Below, piece by piece: positions 8,572-17,668 of a stretch of 64,000 nucleotides of DNA. Below the pieces are notes generated by a model that had not been told where the DNA came from, made no database searches, and saw only the letters and a program-made list of their open reading frames with translations. A program made the translations under genes and the position numbers. Every line of letters begins with the position of its first letter. The first letter of the stretch is position 1. Source of the stretch: Candidatus Freyarchaeota archaeon (lineage in GTDB: Archaea > Asgardarchaeota > Jordiarchaeia > Jordiarchaeales > Jordiarchaeaceae); contig JAUQZE010000007.1 in assembly GCA_030587365.1 (NCBI GenBank), positions 110,907-174,906 on the forward strand, written 5' to 3'.

Positions 8572-9303
8572 ATGTCTTCAAAAGAGGAAATAAAAAACAT
8601 AAAAATTAAGCTAAATAATGTTGCTGATTCAATTCGAGATTTTATGCTTCAACTGGGTAAACTTCGACAAGACTTACTAAGCCTATCTTCAAAATTAGAA
8701 GAATTACCGATAACTCCCGAATCAGGAAAAGAAAAAACAAAAATAAGCGAATTACCCCCTCCACCAACTCCTAAACCCCCTCCAATTTCAACAGCAAAAT
8801 CTGTAACAGAAATAACTAGTTTACCTAAAATAACTGAGCCCGCCTCAACAGAAGCCCTAAAAACAGATCAAAAAATTCCTGAAAAAATAATAACTACACC
8901 CCCAACAACGGAGCCTACTCCCGCTCCTATTCAAAAACCCGTAAAAGCACCAGCAACTGAAACTACCGCTGCTCCCAAATCTAGCATAGAGCAGCTAAAA
9001 ACTGAACCATTGCAATCGGTTTCAGATTTGGGAACCTCCACTATACCGCTAAACAAAGTGGTTAGTCTGTTAAATGAATTAGAACAACTCTGTGGGGGTA
9101 GTTTACCAGCAGAGGAAGTTGCAAACAAAATTGAAACCACTAAAAAATCTTTACAATCACTAGTTCTTTATCACCCCGTTTACTATGAGATGGATCAGAC
9201 CATTAAAAAGCTCAGAACCACTTCTCCCAAGCAACCCTTAAGTCCTACCGACAAGGCAATGTTGTTATCAAAGATTCGCGAGTGGAAAAAAAGAATGATG
9301 TAA
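8572..9303 (+). CDS. Proline/threonine-rich hypothetical protein with helical ends
   Basis: About 243 residues from ATG 8572 (MSSKEEIKN); an in-frame GTG at 8521 would add 17 hydrophobic residues and could be a leaderless start. Residues 1-45 form a coiled-coil helix, ~50-160 a low-complexity linker rich in Pro, Thr, Ala and Lys, and ~165-243 a compact helical domain (PLNKVVSLLNELEQLCGG ... KAMLLSKIREWKKRMM). The layout suggests a tethering or scaffold protein. The family is not recognised. Confidence 0.55.
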   Translation: MSSKEEIKNIKIKLNNVADSIRDFMLQLGKLRQDLLSLSSKLEELPITPESGKEKTKISELPPPPTPKPPPISTAKSVTEITSLPKITEPASTEALKTDQKIPEKIITTPPTTEPTPAPIQKPVKAPATETTAAPKSSIEQLKTEPLQSVSDLGTSTIPLNKVVSLLNELEQLCGGSLPAEEVANKIETTKKSLQSLVLYHPVYYEMDQTIKKLRTTSPKQPLSPTDKAMLLSKIREWKKRMM

Positions 9304-9381
9304 CTCTTATTACTATCTCCCCCCATTTTTTAGATATTTGAGCAAGAAACTATCCTTAAAGGTTGAGGAGTATGACAGAGT

Positions 9382-10731
9382 CTAGGCTTCTCCTACAATC
9401 CTTACCTGGTTGAAGCTAATCCAAGGCGATACCAGATAAGCAATCTGGCGGATATTATTTCCAATACTTTTTAGGTCTTTAAGCATGTTATAGATGTTCC
9501 CCGCTAGCATCGCTCCTTTAACTGCGTTCTTGATTTCGCCTCTTTTAATTTCCCAACATGGAGTTGCAACTACGCTTACTTCACCAGATTCCGGATTACT
9601 AGAATGTGCACCTTGCACATCACGAATAAAAAAGCCATCGTCTATTTCGGATATCATTTCATCTGGAGTTTTATCTCCCTTTTTGACGCACAAGTTTGTG
9701 GGGGCTATAATAGGCGTTGTCGCGTAACCCCTTCTTTTAGCGTTTCCTGTTGATTTAGTTCCAGCTCTCCTCCCGAAATAGTTGTCAAAAATAAAACTTT
9801 TCAGGATTCCATTTTCAATAATTAATGTTTTTTGGGCTGGTGTACCCTCTCCGTCAAAAGCGGAGGTACTAAGACCCTTTTCCATTGTTCCATCATCTTC
9901 AACGGTCAAAATTTCGGAAGCAACCAGGGTATTCAGCTTATCTTTATAAGCCGATTTATCTCTAATAACGTTATCACCGCTAATTGTTGGGGTAAGAGTG
10001 TAACTTAAAAGGCCTATTAGGGCGTCCTGAGCTAAAATGACCGGATAGTGCCCTGTCTCCGCCGTTTTAGGCTTAAGTGAATCGACTGCCAGCCGAGCTG
10101 CTTCTTGGCCAACATTTTCAGGACTAATGTTTAAAGAACGCTTGTAATCGGTCTCGCTACATTCGGGTGAAACTGTGTTACCTTCTCGGGCTACTGTTCC
10201 CATCATACAGCCTATCACGGTGCTTTTTTCGTATCCTTCTACTCCATGGCTGTTTATTATGGCGTATATTCCATGTCCTGAACCTGCTCCCCCCCAGTAG
10301 GGCATTACTCTTTTATCGTACCCATTGGCTTCTTGAAGCATTCTGTTAGTTATTTCGACCACGTCTTCTGCCGTGAGTTCGGGTATTCTTTTGTCGTATA
10401 TTCCTCTAACTACCGGGAAAGAACTGGGATAGGGAAGTTCAGACCAATTATTGTCTGGTTTACTGGATTTAGCGATTTGTATTGTTTTTTCGGTGATTTC
10501 TTTTAGCTTCTTTTCGTCTAAACTATTGCAGAAGCCAAAACCGACGGTTTTATTGACTATGGCGCGAATCCCAACTCCACTGTCTATGCTGCTATTACTG
10601 CTGGTTATCTGTCCAAGCCTAACTTCTATTTCAAAAGATTTACCGGATGCAACGTACAATTCTACTTCATCTGCACCCATTTGTTCCGCTAAAGGAATTA
10701 TACCTTCCACCTTACCTAATATTTCGCTCAT
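9382..10731 (-). CDS. tldE: TldE/PmbA subunit of TldD/E metallopeptidase
   Basis: 449 residues. The sequence matches the PmbA/TldE half of the TldD/TldE protease: an N-terminal domain with VGIRAIVNKTVGFGFCNSLD, a central EGTPAQKTLIIENGILKSFIFDNYFGRRAG and a C-terminal NPESGEVSVVATPCWEIKRGEIKNAVKGAML. It lacks the HExxxH zinc motif, as TldE should, and works as the partner of TldD, which ends one base before this ATG. The pair degrades unfolded peptides or matures small peptides in bacteria; archaeal substrates are not known. Confidence 0.93.
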   Translation of the reverse strand: MSEILGKVEGIIPLAEQMGADEVELYVASGKSFEIEVRLGQITSSNSSIDSGVGIRAIVNKTVGFGFCNSLDEKKLKEITEKTIQIAKSSKPDNNWSELPYPSSFPVVRGIYDKRIPELTAEDVVEITNRMLQEANGYDKRVMPYWGGAGSGHGIYAIINSHGVEGYEKSTVIGCMMGTVAREGNTVSPECSETDYKRSLNISPENVGQEAARLAVDSLKPKTAETGHYPVILAQDALIGLLSYTLTPTISGDNVIRDKSAYKDKLNTLVASEILTVEDDGTMEKGLSTSAFDGEGTPAQKTLIIENGILKSFIFDNYFGRRAGTKSTGNAKRRGYATTPIIAPTNLCVKKGDKTPDEMISEIDDGFFIRDVQGAHSSNPESGEVSVVATPCWEIKRGEIKNAVKGAMLAGNIYNMLKDLKSIGNNIRQIAYLVSPWISFNQVRIVGEA

Positions 10732-12156
10732 TTAATCCGCTCCACCTACAATGAGATTTTTAACCCTAGTGGGGGGACCTCCATCCCCAACAAAAGCGGT
10801 CTGCCCCTTTCCGCAACGGCCGCTATACATTTCAAAATCTTTTCCTACCGCATCCACCTGCCTCAACGTTTCTAAAGTGTTCCCGCTTATCGAAACGTTT
10901 CTTACGGGTGCTCCTAGTTCACCGTTTACGATTTCATAGGCTTCTTGAATTCCTACCTGGAAAGTCCCATCCAGATTAGCTTGACCACCCCTAAAGCTTA
11001 CCAGATAGTATCCGAAATTAATGCCTTCAAGAAGCTCTTCGAAGGTATAATCTCGAGGCTCTATGTAAGTATTTCTCATTCTAATTAATGGGGGTGCACG
11101 AAAATCCTCTGCACGTGCATTTCCGGTTGGTTTTACATTGAATTGGCCGACCATTTCAGTTGGTACCATTAAGTTCTTAAGCTTCTGCATTTTGGACGAG
11201 TGTTCCCTATCGTACATTAATCCTACCACGTAGCCGTCCTTTAAAAGAACTGTTTTCTGAGACTTCACACCCTCATCGTCATACTTGAAGCTTCCAAATT
11301 CACCCTCAACTGTACCATCATCATAGATGGTTACAAGAGGTGACGCAATTTGCATCCCTAAATTTTTAGCTAGCACACTTCCAGAAATAGTAAGATCCGC
11401 CTCCGCGAGATGGCCAAAAGCTTCATGGGCAAAAGTACCAGTTACATCTGGGCCCAGAACAACGGTAAACGATCCCCCTTTCGGAGACTTAGCCTTCATC
11501 TGATTCATGAGACGCTTAGCGAGACGCTCACCTATACTCTCAGGTGGATCTTTTCTCAAAAATCCAAAACCTTTGGTGGATCCCAATTCCTCTCTACTCG
11601 ACGCGAATACGTCACCCTTTCGCGCAGTCGCCACTATCCTACTCCAAACATAAAGAGCATCCTGTTCAATAACAGTTCCCTCACTGTTAACATACCATTT
11701 TTTTCCAGTTACGTCAGCGTAATCTATAGTACAGCTCCGAACAGTCTTGTTATAGTTTAGAACATAGTCATTAAGTGTGAAAAAAAGTTTCAACTTTTCG
11801 TCAATGTGAATATCATTAGGATTCACATCCGGTTTTATCACCACCCGATCTTCCACAGTTTCGCTTTCGGAGAGGGTTACCGGTTCTTTGATGTGCCTGC
11901 TTGTGGTAATCGCCATTTTAACAGCTTTTTCAGTTGCCTCCCTTAATGCGGCCTCGGAGTTAACAGTGGCGAACCCCCAACTTCCACGAGCCAAGACTCT
12001 GATAGCAAAACCTGACTCAATCCCTTGTTTAACAGACTCTACTCTTCCGTCCTCCATATGGAAAATAGTTTCATCTGAGGTTTGCAATCTAACTTCCATA
12101 AAGTCAGAACCTAGCTTTTGACCATAATCGACAATGTCCGTTAGTAAGTCCCTCAA
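10732..12156 (-). CDS. tldD: TldD zinc metallopeptidase subunit
   Basis: 474 residues. The catalytic HEAFGH (residues 244-249) sits in GTFAHEAFGHLAEADL, and the C-terminal EMYSGRCGKGQTAFVGDGGPPTRV is characteristic of TldD. TTG 12156 is supported by GGAGGC upstream. It is the first gene of a two-gene operon and abuts tldE without a gap, fitting an obligate heterodimer. Cytoplasmic. Length and motifs are normal. Confidence 0.95.
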   Translation of the reverse strand: MRDLLTDIVDYGQKLGSDFMEVRLQTSDETIFHMEDGRVESVKQGIESGFAIRVLARGSWGFATVNSEAALREATEKAVKMAITTSRHIKEPVTLSESETVEDRVVIKPDVNPNDIHIDEKLKLFFTLNDYVLNYNKTVRSCTIDYADVTGKKWYVNSEGTVIEQDALYVWSRIVATARKGDVFASSREELGSTKGFGFLRKDPPESIGERLAKRLMNQMKAKSPKGGSFTVVLGPDVTGTFAHEAFGHLAEADLTISGSVLAKNLGMQIASPLVTIYDDGTVEGEFGSFKYDDEGVKSQKTVLLKDGYVVGLMYDREHSSKMQKLKNLMVPTEMVGQFNVKPTGNARAEDFRAPPLIRMRNTYIEPRDYTFEELLEGINFGYYLVSFRGGQANLDGTFQVGIQEAYEIVNGELGAPVRNVSISGNTLETLRQVDAVGKDFEMYSGRCGKGQTAFVGDGGPPTRVKNLIVGGAD

Positions 12157-12304
12157 GATGAAGCCTCCAAATTTTAAAATGATTTTGTGTGAATTTTGAT
12201 TGAAACAATAAGAAAAGGATAATGATATTTTTAACTTTAAAGTGTAGAGTAATGGCTATAAGCGTATCGCTTAATTGTTAATATGAATCCTGGTGGTTTT
12301 TAAA

Positions 12305-13120
12305 ATGACAAGAATAAGTGTAGCCGCAATACAGATTTCAAAAGAAGAAGCAAAAGAAAAAAACATTGATAAAGCGTATAAACTAGCTAAAGAAGCGGCC
12401 AATAAAGAAGTAGATATCATATGTTTTCCGGAAAAGTGGAATATTAAGAACGGAAATCCATTAAAAGATTCCGAGTATGAGGATGCCCCCAGCATAAGAT
12501 GCCTTGAAAGGATTGCAAGCGAAAACGGGGTCTATGTACTAGGCGGGTCAATTTGGGAGAAAGATGGTAAAAAGTATTACAACACATCTAGACTATTCGA
12601 TAGAAATGGAAACTGTATCGGTTTGCACAGGAAAATCCATCTTTACAAATTTGAGAAAACGGTTTTTACTCCAGGAGACAGGTTAGAGCCTTGTAAAACC
12701 GAATTTGGCAGGGTGGGAATGACTATATGCTTTGATTTGGCTTTCCCCGAAGTTTCTAGAATATTGGCATTAAAAGGTGCGGATATAATATTTAATCCTT
12801 CGTTTATAGCATCATCAGGTATAGAGAATTGGCATATTTATCTAAAGGCTAGGGCTCTCGAAAATAGGATTCCCATAGTTTCTGTTAATGCGGTTAGTAA
12901 TGAACGAGGCGAAGTATGGTCTGGTTCGAGTTTGATAATAGGTTTTAAAGAAGGATACGAGAGCCCTTCAAAGCTGGAACTAACTGAAGGATCCAGTAAA
13001 GAGGAAATTATTACTGCAAACCTGAATTTGGATTACGCCCGCAAAATTAGAGATATCCGTCTATCGGAAAGAAGCGAAATAGACAAGAAAATTTTCAATT
13101 GCCTTAACTCTGAAAAATGA
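12305..13120 (+). CDS. Carbon-nitrogen hydrolase (nitrilase superfamily)
   Basis: 271 residues. The Glu-Lys-Cys triad is visible: E43 in CFPEKW, K110 in HRKIHLYK, C142 in MTICFDLAFPE. ATG 12305 is preferred because GGTGG (12292-12296) is 8 nt upstream; a GTG four codons earlier lies within that SD. The family hydrolyses amides (omega-amidase, N-carbamoyl or deaminated glutathione type); the substrate cannot be told from the sequence. Divergent from tldD, with a ~150-nt promoter gap. Confidence 0.9.
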   Translation: MTRISVAAIQISKEEAKEKNIDKAYKLAKEAANKEVDIICFPEKWNIKNGNPLKDSEYEDAPSIRCLERIASENGVYVLGGSIWEKDGKKYYNTSRLFDRNGNCIGLHRKIHLYKFEKTVFTPGDRLEPCKTEFGRVGMTICFDLAFPEVSRILALKGADIIFNPSFIASSGIENWHIYLKARALENRIPIVSVNAVSNERGEVWSGSSLIIGFKEGYESPSKLELTEGSSKEEIITANLNLDYARKIRDIRLSERSEIDKKIFNCLNSEK

Positions 13121-13199
13121 ACTAAATCGGAAACAACTCATAATAAGAGAAAGAAACGCACAACAAATTTTTCCAAAGTAACTGCCAAGATGTGGTTAA

Positions 13200-13709
13200 T
13201 TAGTCCTCAATTTTTATTGTCAGTCTGCATTGTGGTCGCTTTTTAGTTGTTAATCTGCGGCAAGTGGCAGTCGCATTGGGATTGATCATTTTTGCTGCGG
13301 CGTTTTCTCCTTCAGAGAATATTTCACAAATTTCAGTGGAATTCTTGGTTTTAATAATGGGGCAGTTTTTTATGTCAACTTCACAATTTTTTGAATTGAG
13401 TTCTAAAATATGGTAGTCTTCCCCAAGAAGCGTACGTCTTGATATGATAAGTGAAGCGATTGAAACAGCGTCGTTAGATAATATGTTAAAGAATTGTTTA
13501 TAACCCATGAGTAGATTACTCAACCTATTTTTAATCAGTTCTTTGCAAAATCTAAGTCCCTCATCTCCGAATTCATCAATGGTTGAGGTTATGAATGCTA
13601 TAATTAAGTCCTGCAGCTCCATTCTTAATAGCAGTACCTTTTCTTGTTCCGAGAGTTCATGCGCTAAAGCATTTTTCTGCACTTTCTCCTCCAAAAATTT
13701 TTCCTCCAT
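13200..13709 (-). CDS. Hypothetical Cys-containing protein, possible ATC-hydrolase-like/V4R-type domain
   Basis: 169 residues. A helical N-terminal half (LSEQEKVLLLRMELQDLIIAFITSTIDEFGDEGLRF) is followed by a small domain with several cysteines (NCPI, ICEIF, TCRRL, QCRL) whose spacing recalls the C-terminal region of L-2-amino-thiazoline-4-carboxylate hydrolase-like proteins. The similarity is only by eye. The cysteines may bind a metal or sense redox. It is convergent with the nitrilase and divergent from eS25. Confidence 0.5.
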   Translation of the reverse strand: MEEKFLEEKVQKNALAHELSEQEKVLLLRMELQDLIIAFITSTIDEFGDEGLRFCKELIKNRLSNLLMGYKQFFNILSNDAVSIASLIISRRTLLGEDYHILELNSKNCEVDIKNCPIIKTKNSTEICEIFSEGENAAAKMINPNATATCRRLTTKKRPQCRLTIKIED

Positions 13710-13910
13710 GAATGTTAAAGAATTATTTTAACAAAATAACCTTTAAAAAATTATTTATCAGATATTTAATAAACTTAATAGTTAACCCTTATTGCTTATA
13801 ATCAAAAATATCAAGATAAACGTAAAAGATTTCCCCCTTCTATATCATAAATAGTAGAAATACTTTTAATGGGACTAATGCTTGTTTGTAATTAATCGGT
13901 GGTGAGAATA

Positions 13911-14189
13911 GTGAGTAAGAAAAAATGGACTAAGGAACCAAAAACGGTAGAAAAAGAGATCAGAAAAGTAGTATTAGACGAGGAACTAAAATCAACGATG
14001 GAAGAAGAAATTCCAAAAATGAAATTAATTACTCCCTCAATCATCTCGGGAAAGTACAAGATTCGAGTAAGCACAGCGAAAGAAGTAATCAGAGAGCTGG
14101 AACACAAAGGAAAATTAAAGCTGGTAGAACAAAATCGAAGAATGAAAATATACACATCACCAGCGAAAGGCAAAGAAGAAGCTAGCTAA
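13911..14189 (+). CDS. rps25e: 30S ribosomal protein eS25
   Basis: 92 residues from GTG 13911 (VSKKKWTKEP). The upstream GGTGGTGA at 13898-13905 is the SD, so the in-frame GTGs at 13899 and 13902 are not the start. The core PKMKLITPSIISGKYKIRVSTAKEVIRELEHKGKLKLV ... IYT is diagnostic of eS25, a small-subunit protein that folds as a winged helix. eS25 occurs in TACK/Asgard archaea and eukaryotes and is generally missing from Euryarchaeota, which helps place the organism. Codon use is A-rich. Confidence 0.93.
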   Translation: MSKKKWTKEPKTVEKEIRKVVLDEELKSTMEEEIPKMKLITPSIISGKYKIRVSTAKEVIRELEHKGKLKLVEQNRRMKIYTSPAKGKEEAS

Positions 14190-14471
14190 AAAACAATTTT
14201 TGACCACATAATTGATAATGAAAAATATGTAAGCTTTCAAACATACTTACTTCCAATACAAAATTAAAGTAATTCCGTTGATTATTCTTCAATTTTTTAA
14301 TTCATCAATTTATACCAAAAAACATAATCACTTGCCAGAAGACCATAAAATTGAATTTATTCTCTGAAGATTTTTTTCATATTTTCCACACGACCATAAA
14401 AGGCATAGTTTTAACAAAAAAGTCAACCAGAGCAAACTTCTTTGAGGAACGAAATTAATGTGAAGGGTTAA
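14190..14471. other. AT-rich intergenic spacer
   Basis: No gene, RNA or convincing repeat was seen between eS25 and the small basic ORF or membrane protein gene. Confidence 0.5.
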
Positions 14472-14588
14472 ATGAAGAGGGATAGGAAAGTATGCTTAAA
14501 GCACAGTCCAAGAAATGGTGGTTCAAAAAACATTAAAACCGATGTTACTCTAAGGTGCAGAAAGGGAGCTTCTTTAAAGAGTCTTTAA
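14472..14588 (+). CDS. Possible 38-residue basic peptide
   Basis: ATG 14472 follows GAAGGG at a suitable distance and opens a 38-codon frame (begins MKRDRKVCLKHSPRN) with ~13 Lys/Arg and two Cys. Its end overlaps the end of the convergent membrane-protein gene by four bases. It could be a genuine small basic protein or chance; no family is recognised. Confidence 0.25.
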   Translation: MKRDRKVCLKHSPRNGGSKNIKTDVTLRCRKGASLKSL

Positions 14589-15040
14589 GCGATGAATGTA
14601 CGTTTTATTTCTTCACTTACCAGTAAATAAATTAATACCAGTATGTTTGCAGCAACTAGAGGAAGTGCCATTAAGTCTGTCAGAATCAGTGCCGATATAA
14701 TAAAGCCTAAAACTGATTGCACTATTGCTAAATAGTAGGCCCAGCGTTTAAGATAAGAAAATGTAATAAAAACTATGATGCTAAAACTACCCCAGCTTAT
14801 AAGAAAAACAAACCTTAAAAAGTTAAGATTTACCCAAAGATTTAGCATGTAGCTTGGTCCCAAGACCAAAACATAAGTCTCAGGATTCGAAAAAGGTAAA
14901 AGTAAACCAATAACTGTGAAAAAGCTGCCAAGCTGTGACCAAAATAACCATGTGTATATTCCAAAAATAAGCATTACAATACCCTGAATCAAGATAATAA
15001 TAGACACCAGTGCAACATTAAATAGCGGTCTTCCGGACAT
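14585..15040 (-). CDS. Four-helix integral membrane protein, unknown
   Basis: 151 residues with four hydrophobic segments (about 8-30, 33-50, 72-95 and 100-145). ATG 15040 follows GAGGGTAAAAG. There are few charged residues outside the ends. The pattern is that of small archaeal DUF membrane proteins; no transport or enzyme motif is visible. Divergent from alba. Confidence 0.6.
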   Translation of the reverse strand: MSGRPLFNVALVSIIILIQGIVMLIFGIYTWLFWSQLGSFFTVIGLLLPFSNPETYVLVLGPSYMLNLWVNLNFLRFVFLISWGSFSIIVFITFSYLKRWAYYLAIVQSVLGFIISALILTDLMALPLVAANILVLIYLLVSEEIKRTFIA

Positions 15041-15226
15041 CTTTTACCCTCATAACTTATTGCCTATCTTTTTGACGTTCCCACATTTAAGTTTGATTGT
15101 TTAAACCCCTATTAAATAATTTGTTTAACCAAATAGGAGATCGCCAAGTTTAATACTCATTATATTTTTTATTAGTATAAAAAAATTTTTTTAAAATAAA
15201 TCATTCTATAAGAAAAATGAGCCTAA

Positions 15227-15250
15227 AAGATTTAAAAAGAGTTTAAATAA
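15227..15250 (+). promoter_or_regulatory. TATA-like elements upstream of alba
   Basis: TTTAAAAAG and TTTAAATAAG lie ~90-110 nt ahead of the alba ATG. The SD GGGAGGTC is at 15323-15330. Confidence 0.35.
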
Positions 15251-15335
15251 GAAAAATTTAAAGGGTTAATTGAAACAAAAATAAATAACAACACAAGACT
15301 CCTTCTGAAAAAGAGGGCACAAGGGAGGTCCTTGA

Positions 15336-15683
15336 ATGGCAAAACCGGCAAAAAAGAAAAACAAGGAAGAACTAATAGCAGAAGAGAATATGGTCTTCAT
15401 TGGAAGGAAACCGACAAAGTAGATTCACGTTAGTGTTCTACGTCGAGTGAGTTATGTTCTGGCTTGCGTTATTCAGTTTAATCAGGGTGCGAAAGAAGTT
15501 AGAATTGTTGCGCGTGGAAGAGCGATTTCCAAGGCTGTTGACGTTGCGGAGATTGTACGCCAGCGTTTCTTACCTGAGGGTGTAAAATTGGGTAAGATTA
15601 CTACTGGCACCGAGATCATGGGAGCCACTGCTGACGAGAAACGTAATGTTTCCACGATTGATATTCAACTCCTAAAAGCTTAA
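15336..15683 (+). CDS. albA: Alba chromatin/RNA-binding protein, split by a 30-nt mRNA intron (join 15336..15417,15448..15683)
   Basis: Exon 1 (ATG 15336 after GGGAGGTC) encodes a Lys-rich leader and MVFIGRKPT. Exon 2 encodes YVLACVIQFNQGAKEVRIVARGRAISKAVDVAEIVRQRFLPEG and the C-terminal beta-hairpin with STIDIQ. Unspliced, the frame hits TAG at 15420. Removing 15418-15447 gives GRKPTMSYVLA, matching the highly conserved Alba start (GKKPTMNYVLA), and a 105-residue protein (318 nt joined). Alba coats DNA and RNA as a dimer and is abundant. The conserved Lys/Arg nucleic-acid-binding residues (RKPT, RGRAISK) are present. A downstream GTG (15447) could give only a truncated protein lacking strand 1. 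Confidence 0.9.
15418..15447 (+). other. 30-nt BHB intron within alba pre-mRNA
   Basis: Central helix CGAC (15412-15415) with GTCG (15442-15445). 5' bulge AAA (15416-15418) cut after AA; 3' bulge AGT (15446-15448) cut after AG. Inner intron helix GTAGA (15419-15423) with TCTAC (15437-15441) and a 13-nt loop. The outer helix is weak (C15411-G15449 only). The intron contains the in-frame TAG. The geometry is the same as in the tRNA-Gln intron of this window. Confidence 0.85.
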
Positions 15684-15875
15684 AAGGTCTGAATCGGATT
15701 ATCTACCTAGGAGTACGGCACTATACAAGTGGAAGTCCTATTAATTCAAGCCAATTAGTTACTCCAGTTTTTTTAAAAAACGAAGTTTGTAAGCATTTTC
15801 CTCAATTGCGATTTGCTTAAGAAAAGCATATAGCAATAAAAGTTGAATTAACACAAATTAATACGGGGATTAATA

Positions 15876-16196
15876 TTGACGAATATTGACCGTGAAAAAG
15901 CAGATAAGAAATTAGGTGCACATAGTGACGCAATTCCGATAGAAACAAAGACTCTTGAGGATTTTAAGTGTGGAAACTGTGGATTACCGCTCCTAATCCA
16001 TGTTTTTTGGAGAGGGGATAAATATGAGCGGGTAGTTGAGTGTAAAAGTTGTGAAATAAGTTTCCCGCTGGAAGGAAATCAGAAATCTAATGATCCTAAA
16101 GCGAATACTGTTAACGATGCTAGACCCAATTCGGCTAAGAAGGGTAGCAATAATAAAAAGGAGAGTATGGTGGAGCGGCTTGTTAAGTCATGGTGA
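15876..16196 (+). CDS. Small zinc-ribbon protein, unknown
   Basis: 106 residues. TTG 15876 follows GGGGA at 7 nt. A zinc ribbon is formed by CGNCGLPLL ... CKSC (about residues 32-60), followed by a hydrophilic tail rich in Lys, Asn and Ser. Possibly a nucleic-acid- or ribosome-associated zinc protein; no family is recognised. It may be cotranscribed with the CxxCxxCC protein 62 bases downstream. Confidence 0.5.
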   Translation: MTNIDREKADKKLGAHSDAIPIETKTLEDFKCGNCGLPLLIHVFWRGDKYERVVECKSCEISFPLEGNQKSNDPKANTVNDARPNSAKKGSNNKKESMVERLVKSW

Positions 16197-16258
16197 TGGA
16201 AGAACTTAATTACTTGAGGAACTTGAGGCTTTAAAATCGTTTATAGGCTAGTGAAATC

Positions 16259-16846
16259 ATGGTGGGGAAAGTTAGATTCAAGTGTGTTCAGTGCGGTAAT
16301 TGTTGTAGGGATAAGAATTTTATAATAACGATTACCCATAAGGATACTATCCGACTGGCTAATCATCTGAAATGTGATCTTAAAGAACTTTTATCGAAAT
16401 ACATTGGTTTTTATCAGGTTAGGAAAGAACTCGAAAACAGACTAGTTTTTCCAGCTATTTCAACATACAGGGGTAATGCTTTCTTGGGGTTAAGAAAGAA
16501 AAGCGATGGTTCCTGTCTATTTTTGAGAGATGATAATCTTTGCGAAATATATGCAGCCAGACCCCTGGTTTGCCGAAGTTTTCCCTTTACTTTTGAAGTT
16601 AAGGAGGGATGGCTTTCCTGGGGTCTAATGGCGAAAGCAGAGGAGATTTGCCCTGGATTAGGACAGGGTGAAATAGTCTCCGAGAAAAGTTTAGAAAAGA
16701 TGGGTAAAGAAATAATTAGAGAACTCGAGGAATACAGGAAAATAGTTTCAATTTGGAACCATCACGCAAAAGTTGAGCAGCTAGACCCAGTTTTACTGTT
16801 GACGACATTTTTTGAAGAACCAAAACTTCCTCCTCAATCAACTTGA
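16259..16846 (+). CDS. YkgJ-family CxxCxxCC putative metal-binding protein
   Basis: 195 residues. The N-terminal FKCVQCGNCCRD and later DGSCLFLRDDNLCEIYAARPLVCRSFPF are the signature cysteines of the UPF0153/YkgJ family (Zn/Fe-chelating; some members act as or with Fe-S-dependent modification enzymes). All eight expected cysteines are present. The function of archaeal members is not established. ATG 16259. Confidence 0.85.
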   Translation: MVGKVRFKCVQCGNCCRDKNFIITITHKDTIRLANHLKCDLKELLSKYIGFYQVRKELENRLVFPAISTYRGNAFLGLRKKSDGSCLFLRDDNLCEIYAARPLVCRSFPFTFEVKEGWLSWGLMAKAEEICPGLGQGEIVSEKSLEKMGKEIIRELEEYRKIVSIWNHHAKVEQLDPVLLLTTFFEEPKLPPQST

Positions 16847-17088
16847 CAAAATATTTTGGGTAGTCAGAGAAGACCAAAATTACGGAATAAATTTTACTTC
16901 CGCACCCAGTAAAAATAATCGTTTAGAAAAATTAAGATAACATTGGTAGTCTATAAAGGGCGGGATTGGTAGCAAAAATTAAATTTTGTGGGAACCGAAT
17001 CTAGTTTTTTAGAGTTGAGGACAATATTTAATAACATAATTCACCAATATATTTTTGCTCTTCTTGAACTTTGGGGAGTGCGTTAATA

Positions 17089-17592
17089 TTGAAATTAGAG
17101 GAAGCGGCTCGGAAGGCTATTGAACTTTTGAGAGAGGCAGGCGAGAATGGAATATATAATCTCGAACTTGCACAGAAACTGAAAGTTCCAAAGAGACGGG
17201 TATACGACATAGTAAATCCTCTTAAACCCTTGGGACTAATCGAAATAAAAAAGGAAAGAGGAAAAACAAAAATCTGCTGGTCAGGGAAAAAGGAGGCAGT
17301 ACTTAAGCCAGAAAAGAGGGAGCCCCCTGAAAAAGAAAAAAACCGTTTAAAAATTGAAACCGTAAAGCTGATAGACGACAGGAAGCTTCTGGAATCAGTT
17401 ATGGGAGAACAGGGAGAAGAAGGTTTCAAATTCAATTGCAAGGCTTTGAGAATAAGTTGCGACACCCCGTTAAAAACTTGCAGAGTGTATCATGACGGAT
17501 TTGAGGTAGTCGTAGAAACTGACGGCGAAAGCTTGGTAGTAAAAACTGATTCTCTAAAACCAAAGACACCAAAGATAAAAACAGTATTTTAA
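17089..17592 (+). CDS. E2F/DP-like winged-helix protein
   Basis: About 167 residues from TTG 17089, with GGGGAGTG upstream. Residues ~1-65 form a winged helix whose recognition region PKRRVYDIVNPLKPLGLIEIKK closely resembles the E2F/DP signature (KRRIYDITNVLEGIGLIEKK). A basic linker follows, then a C-terminal beta-rich domain with three cysteines (FNCKALRISCDTPLKTCRVYHDG). Probably a DNA-binding regulator; targets are unknown. It stands alone, convergent with the cyclophilin-like gene. Confidence 0.7.
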   Translation: MKLEEAARKAIELLREAGENGIYNLELAQKLKVPKRRVYDIVNPLKPLGLIEIKKERGKTKICWSGKKEAVLKPEKREPPEKEKNRLKIETVKLIDDRKLLESVMGEQGEEGFKFNCKALRISCDTPLKTCRVYHDGFEVVVETDGESLVVKTDSLKPKTPKIKTVF

Positions 17593-17668
17593 TCTCCAAA
17601 AATCGCCTAAAAATTCATAAACCAAAAAATGACCGAAGCAGTCTGACAGAGGGGAGCATAATAAAAAT

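Noticed and set aside
15420..15422. alba as a pseudogene with a nonsense mutation
   Set aside because: A point stop would leave the rest of the gene contiguous; instead exactly 30 extra bases with BHB structure are present and splicing restores the conserved Met.
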